From: Niastella vici
GTDB taxonomy: Bacteria > Bacteroidota > Bacteroidia > Chitinophagales > Chitinophagaceae
Length of the DNA: 64,000 nucleotides
Direction: 5' to 3'
Assembly: GCF_002077945.1 (NCBI RefSeq)
Contig: NZ_LVYD01000001.1
Location: 310,001-374,000, forward strand
Positions 61,387 through 64,000 of the stretch are shown one piece after another. The number at the start of each line of letters is the position of its first letter. Position 1 is the first letter of the stretch. The position numbers were made by a program, and so were the translations under genes. A model generated the notes under the pieces. That model was not told the DNA's origin. It saw only the letters and a list, made by a program, of their open reading frames with translations, and did not search any database.

Positions 61387-62382
61387 ATGGGAAAAATAAA
61401 ATGGATCCTTATCATCCTGGCAATCATATTTCTTGTTTACCTGATGGGGCCAAACCCTTCTACCCCGGTATATTCTACCGCCATGCCGGCAGTTCCGGCC
61501 GAACCAACCGCTCTTGTAAGTTATATCAATCAGCAGGAAGCTGCCCATAAAGTTAAGCCCGATAACGAGGCGCGGATCGTTTGGGCCAACGATTCACTGA
61601 AAAACAAAACCGAATATGCCCTGGTGTACCTGCATGGCTTTACCGCTTCGCAGGGAGAAGGCGATCCCGTTCATCGCGACATGGCCAAAAAATTCGGTTG
61701 TAATTTATATTTATCGCGGCTGGCCGAACATGGCATCGATACTACCGAGCCCATGGTCAACTTAACACCCGATAATTTATGGGAAACTGCCAAGCAGGCC
61801 CTGGCCATTGGCAAACAGATCGGCAACAAGGTAATTCTGGTTGGCACTTCAACCGGCGGTACCCTGGCCCTGAAACTGGCTGCTGAATACCCCGATGTAT
61901 ATGCGTTGGTATTAATGTCGCCCAATATTGAAATCAATGATCCTACCGCCTGGATACTTAACAATCCCTGGGGGTTACAGGTAGCCCGTATGGTAACCGG
62001 TTCAAAATACCTCGATTCAAAGGATAAGCGCGAAGCTTATCGCAAATACTGGACGTACCATTACCGTATTGAAGCGGCGGTTAACCTCGAAGAATTGCTT
62101 GAAACAAGCATGAACAAAGAAACCTTTGCAAAAGTTAAACAGCCTACCCTCACCATGTATTATTACAGAGATAATGTTCACCAGGATAGCACGGTGAAAG
62201 TAAGCGCCATTAAAGAAATGTTTGCCCAACTGGGAACACCGGCCGATAAAAAACGGGAAGTAGCCATGCCCAAGGCAGGGGACCATGTAATTGGTTCGTG
62301 GGTGCGGTCGAACGATTTACCGGGTGTTGAAAGGGAAACGGAGCGGTTTATGACAGATGTGTTAGGCATTAAGCCGTTATAA
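61387..62382 (+). CDS. Membrane-anchored alpha/beta hydrolase
   Basis: A 331-residue protein with an N-terminal membrane or signal segment (KWILIILAIIFLVYLM, residues 5-20) and an alpha/beta-hydrolase domain: the oxyanion HG in VYLHGFTAS (83-84), nucleophile Ser155 in VGTSTGGTL, and a His in KAGDHVIGSW near 300. The catalytic acid is probably the Asp in YYYRDNVHQDS. It resembles carboxylesterase/monoacylglycerol-lipase-like enzymes. Substrate unknown. A terminator follows the stop. Confidence 0.82.
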   Translation: MGKIKWILIILAIIFLVYLMGPNPSTPVYSTAMPAVPAEPTALVSYINQQEAAHKVKPDNEARIVWANDSLKNKTEYALVYLHGFTASQGEGDPVHRDMAKKFGCNLYLSRLAEHGIDTTEPMVNLTPDNLWETAKQALAIGKQIGNKVILVGTSTGGTLALKLAAEYPDVYALVLMSPNIEINDPTAWILNNPWGLQVARMVTGSKYLDSKDKREAYRKYWTYHYRIEAAVNLEELLETSMNKETFAKVKQPTLTMYYYRDNVHQDSTVKVSAIKEMFAQLGTPADKKREVAMPKAGDHVIGSWVRSNDLPGVERETERFMTDVLGIKPL

Positions 62383-62412
62383 AATGTGCTAATAGTTTGT
62401 ATCAAAATAGGT

Positions 62413-62445
62413 AAGGGCTGTCCGCGGTGGACAGCCCTTTCTCTT
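62413..62445 (+). terminator. Terminator after the alpha/beta hydrolase gene
   Basis: An 11-base stem AAGGGCTGTCC against GGACAGCCCTT with a five-base loop and a TCTCTT tail, between convergent genes. Confidence 0.85.
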
Positions 62446-62464
62446 ATACTTCCTATCAAAACTA

Positions 62465-62911
62465 CTAGTGTCTTTCGTAACGATTGTCATAATCCCTGTT
62501 CCGGTCGTCGCGTCCATTGTTATACCGGTCGTTGTTATCTCTTCCGTAACCATTATTCCGGTCGTAACCGTTGAATTTATCCGATGATGTTCTCACCACA
62601 ATTTTACCAGTACGGTTGATATCGATATTGATGAGCTGGGCAGGTGAAATAAACATACTGCTGTTATAGATCATCTGTGTTCTTTTTCTAAAACCAAAAC
62701 TTTCGGTTTTAAAAATAGTGATGGAGTGGTTTCCTGAACGGATATTTTCCAATACCAATGAGCTGCCAAGATTATACATAGCACCATCAATTTTCACCTG
62801 CATCATTGACCGGTCATTATTTGAGATAGCGATCCTGGATGTTTTGGGACCAGGAGCCGCAAAAGCGGTAATACTGAACATTATAGCGATAAGTGTAAAG
62901 ATCTTTTTCAT
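62465..62911 (-). CDS. Secreted protein with Asn/Asp/Arg/Tyr-rich tail, copy 1
   Basis: A 148-residue exported protein (signal peptide MKKIFTLIAIMFSITAFA). The central part (about 25-110) looks like a small beta-domain: MQVKIDGAMYNLGSSLVLEN then IRSGNHSITIF, a pattern similar to PEGA-type domains (inference). The tail (about 112-148) is made of D, N, R, G and Y (GYGRDNNDRYNNGRDDRNRD). It is a paralogue of the gene at 63076-63573, and the leader sequences of the two are nearly identical over 40 bases. A strong Shine-Dalgarno (GGAGG, nine bases before the ATG) is unusual for this phylum. The function is unknown. Confidence 0.75.
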   Translation of the reverse strand: MKKIFTLIAIMFSITAFAAPGPKTSRIAISNNDRSMMQVKIDGAMYNLGSSLVLENIRSGNHSITIFKTESFGFRKRTQMIYNSSMFISPAQLINIDINRTGKIVVRTSSDKFNGYDRNNGYGRDNNDRYNNGRDDRNRDYDNRYERH

Positions 62912-62948
62912 AAACTGTTTCCTCCATTGTTTTTATAAAGTAATAGAT
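62909..62948 (-). repeat. Duplicated leader, copy 1
   Basis: Start codon, spacer, Shine-Dalgarno (GGAGG on the minus strand at 62921-62925) and upstream sequence, identical to 63571-63610 except for one base. It shows that the two secreted-protein genes arose by a tandem duplication that included the leader. Confidence 0.8.
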
Positions 62949-63017
62949 GCTTTTTAAAACAGGTCGTTTACTAAGGGCGTGTTAAAGGGGTTTACTGTTA
63001 TTTATTTGGGTGGAACC

Positions 63018-63053
63018 AAAAGAAAAAGCCCCTCCGCCAACTGGTGGAAGGGC
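63018..63053 (-). terminator. Terminator after secreted protein copy 2
   Basis: On the minus strand GCCCTTCC pairs with GGAGGGGC (one G-U pair), with CC/GG pairing inside, followed by TTTTTCTTTT. It lies about 23 bases past the stop at 63076. Confidence 0.75.
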
Positions 63054-63075
63054 CATCTTTAAGTGGTTATAGCGT

Positions 63076-63573
63076 TTAGTGTCTGTTGTAACGATCATCG
63101 CGATCATTGTTATAATCGGGACGGTTGCTGTAATCGCGATTGTTGTAATCGGGGCGGTTGTTGTAATCCGGGCCATTGCTATAGTTCCTGTCACGGCCAT
63201 AATCCCTGTCATATCCACCCCGGTGTTCATCGCGGTCAAAACGGGTGTCTACAAATACTCTTTCAAACCGGTTGATGTTAATGTTCAATGATTCCCACGG
63301 TCTAACTACCATATCGCTGCAATAAACCATTTGTGACCTTCTCCTCCATCCGCCATTATCTACCCTGTACACTTCAATGCGGTGGCGGCCCGATCTGATG
63401 TCATCCATTACAAAACCATTGCAGTTCACGTTGTATTGTCTACCATCGATAAACACCTGTATAAAAGCATCGCTGTTACTGCGAATGGCTACTTTACTAT
63501 CGGGGCGGGGATGTTCGGCGGCAAAAGTTGTAATGCTGAAAAATATGGCTGCGAGTGTAAAAATCTTTTTCAT
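63076..63573 (-). CDS. Secreted protein with Asn/Asp/Arg/Tyr-rich tail, copy 2
   Basis: A 165-residue paralogue of the gene at 62465-62911: signal peptide MKKIFTLAAIFFSITTFAA, then a beta-domain (IQVFIDGRQYNVN, IRSGRHRIEVYRVD, SLNININRFERVFVDTRF). The tail is longer and has clear repeats of the type DYNNRPDYNNRDYSNRPDYN (about residues 135-155). The same Shine-Dalgarno leader precedes it. The tail is likely disordered and surface-exposed, perhaps sticky (inference). The function is unknown. Confidence 0.75.
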   Translation of the reverse strand: MKKIFTLAAIFFSITTFAAEHPRPDSKVAIRSNSDAFIQVFIDGRQYNVNCNGFVMDDIRSGRHRIEVYRVDNGGWRRRSQMVYCSDMVVRPWESLNININRFERVFVDTRFDRDEHRGGYDRDYGRDRNYSNGPDYNNRPDYNNRDYSNRPDYNNDRDDRYNRH

Positions 63574-63610
63574 AAACTGTTTCCTCCATTGTTTTTATAC
63601 AGTAATAGAT
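63571..63610 (-). repeat. Duplicated leader, copy 2
   Basis: The partner of 62909-62948, with the Shine-Dalgarno complement CCTCC at 63583-63587 (plus strand). The copies differ at one base in 40. Confidence 0.8.
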
Positions 63611-63704
63611 TGGAAACAGCTTATGCCGTTTACAAACGGTATGTTAAAGAGCTACCCACCTTTATACTATCAGGCGTTAACAACACTTTAGCAGATCCAC
63701 GCGT

Positions 63705-64000
63705 TTATTTTCCTTTCTTAAATTCTTCCATCACCTCCATTTCACCCTGACACAACCTTACTTTTTTCCAGTCTGTATCACCCTGTAAATTGATGATATA
63801 TATAGTAGGACGATCGGGCATTTCTATTTCCTGTACTATAAAGATCTTGTAATCGTAGTAAGTACTTTTTACCTGGGCACGTATATTACGGGCCATTTTT
63901 TTCTCCTCATAATACTTCATTGTATAACTTAGATCACCACGATTGGTGTATATAACGCGGTACTGTACACTATCACGTGTAAACACCGCCACATAGTTGG
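63705..64000 (-). CDS. Partial hypothetical protein (C-terminal 97 residues)
   Basis: The 3' end of a gene that begins beyond the right edge; the frame is open to base 64000. The visible part (YVAVFTRDSVQYRVIYTNRG, then VKSTYYDYKIFIVQEIEMPD and a C-terminal GEMEVMEEFKKGK) has the strand and turn pattern of the small secreted PepSY-like proteins at 18704 and 23709. I cannot see whether it has a signal peptide. Function unknown. Confidence 0.6.
   Translation of the reverse strand, partial: NYVAVFTRDSVQYRVIYTNRGDLSYTMKYYEEKKMARNIRAQVKSTYYDYKIFIVQEIEMPDRPTIYIINLQGDTDWKKVRLCQGEMEVMEEFKKGK

Noticed and set aside
62465-63573. N/R/D-rich tail repeats considered as a CRISPR-like array at DNA level
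   Set aside because: The repeats are short, in frame and imperfect, and are explained by the protein tails.

Overview
The window looks like chromosomal DNA of a Bacteroidota bacterium, most likely of the family Chitinophagaceae (a Niastella- or Chitinophaga-like soil bacterium). This is an inference from several signs. Gene families largely restricted to this phylum are present (GldC, DUF4290, DUF6089, the OMP_b-brl_3 receptor type, DUF2911). At least ten genes are preceded by the Bacteroidota -7 element TAnnTTTG rather than a sigma-70 -10 box. Shine-Dalgarno sequences are mostly absent. No rRNA, tRNA, CRISPR array, prophage or insertion sequence was recognised. The sequence is mostly core genome with a few accessory genes.

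Layout. 1-6453 (minus strand) is an envelope and core-metabolism run: alpha/beta hydrolase, CBS protein, a second Omp85-family barrel, nadK, DUF6089 protein, uppS and the 5' part of bamA. 6582-7973 (minus) is gldC, a YqeY-type protein and a CvpA-type protein. 8562-14385 (plus) holds DUF4290, murA, gmk, a CNNM/CorC-type protein, tatC and rpiB. 14648-19147 holds a secreted charged-repeat protein, an LtaS-like phosphoglycerol transferase, a deoxyhypusine-synthase homologue and a small secreted protein. 19743-26524 (mostly plus) has an ACP phosphodiesterase, two tandem DUF2911 proteins, asnB, a Cys/Met gamma-family PLP enzyme and a TIGR02757 protein. 26525-36780 contains a 905-residue receptor-like barrel protein, a GNAT-like protein, a fatty acid hydroxylase and desaturase pair, a GH9 plus NodB-type fusion enzyme and a class A beta-lactamase-like serine hydrolase. 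36914-41475 has a fumarylacetoacetate hydrolase-family enzyme, a flavin reductase, lysS and an SDR.

42345-47005 is a four-gene drug-efflux operon (tetR-tolC-emrA-emrB) whose promoter is overlaid by two identical palindromes, the clearest regulatory structure in the window. It is followed by about 1.9 kb without a convincing gene but with two plus-strand terminator hairpins. 48946-57498 is rich in LPS and cell-surface functions (lptC, glycosyltransferases of families 2, 9 and 4, and a DxD-type glycosyltransferase-like protein), interleaved with coaX, a Lon-N protein and meaB. 57636-64000 has typA, a DUF5009-type acyltransferase, DUF2905, an alpha/beta hydrolase, two tandemly duplicated small secreted proteins with an unusual Shine-Dalgarno leader, and a gene running off the right edge.

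I found no single large undescribed system. The items most worth following are the GH9/NodB fusion, the deoxyhypusine-synthase homologue, the twin-operator efflux promoter, the orphan plus-strand terminators that may mark small RNAs, and a palindrome (ATTGTC-N5-GACAAT type) that occurs twice about 29 kb apart. Start codons were moved downstream of the longest reading frame in many genes, in several cases because a TAnnTTTG promoter lies inside the longer frame.
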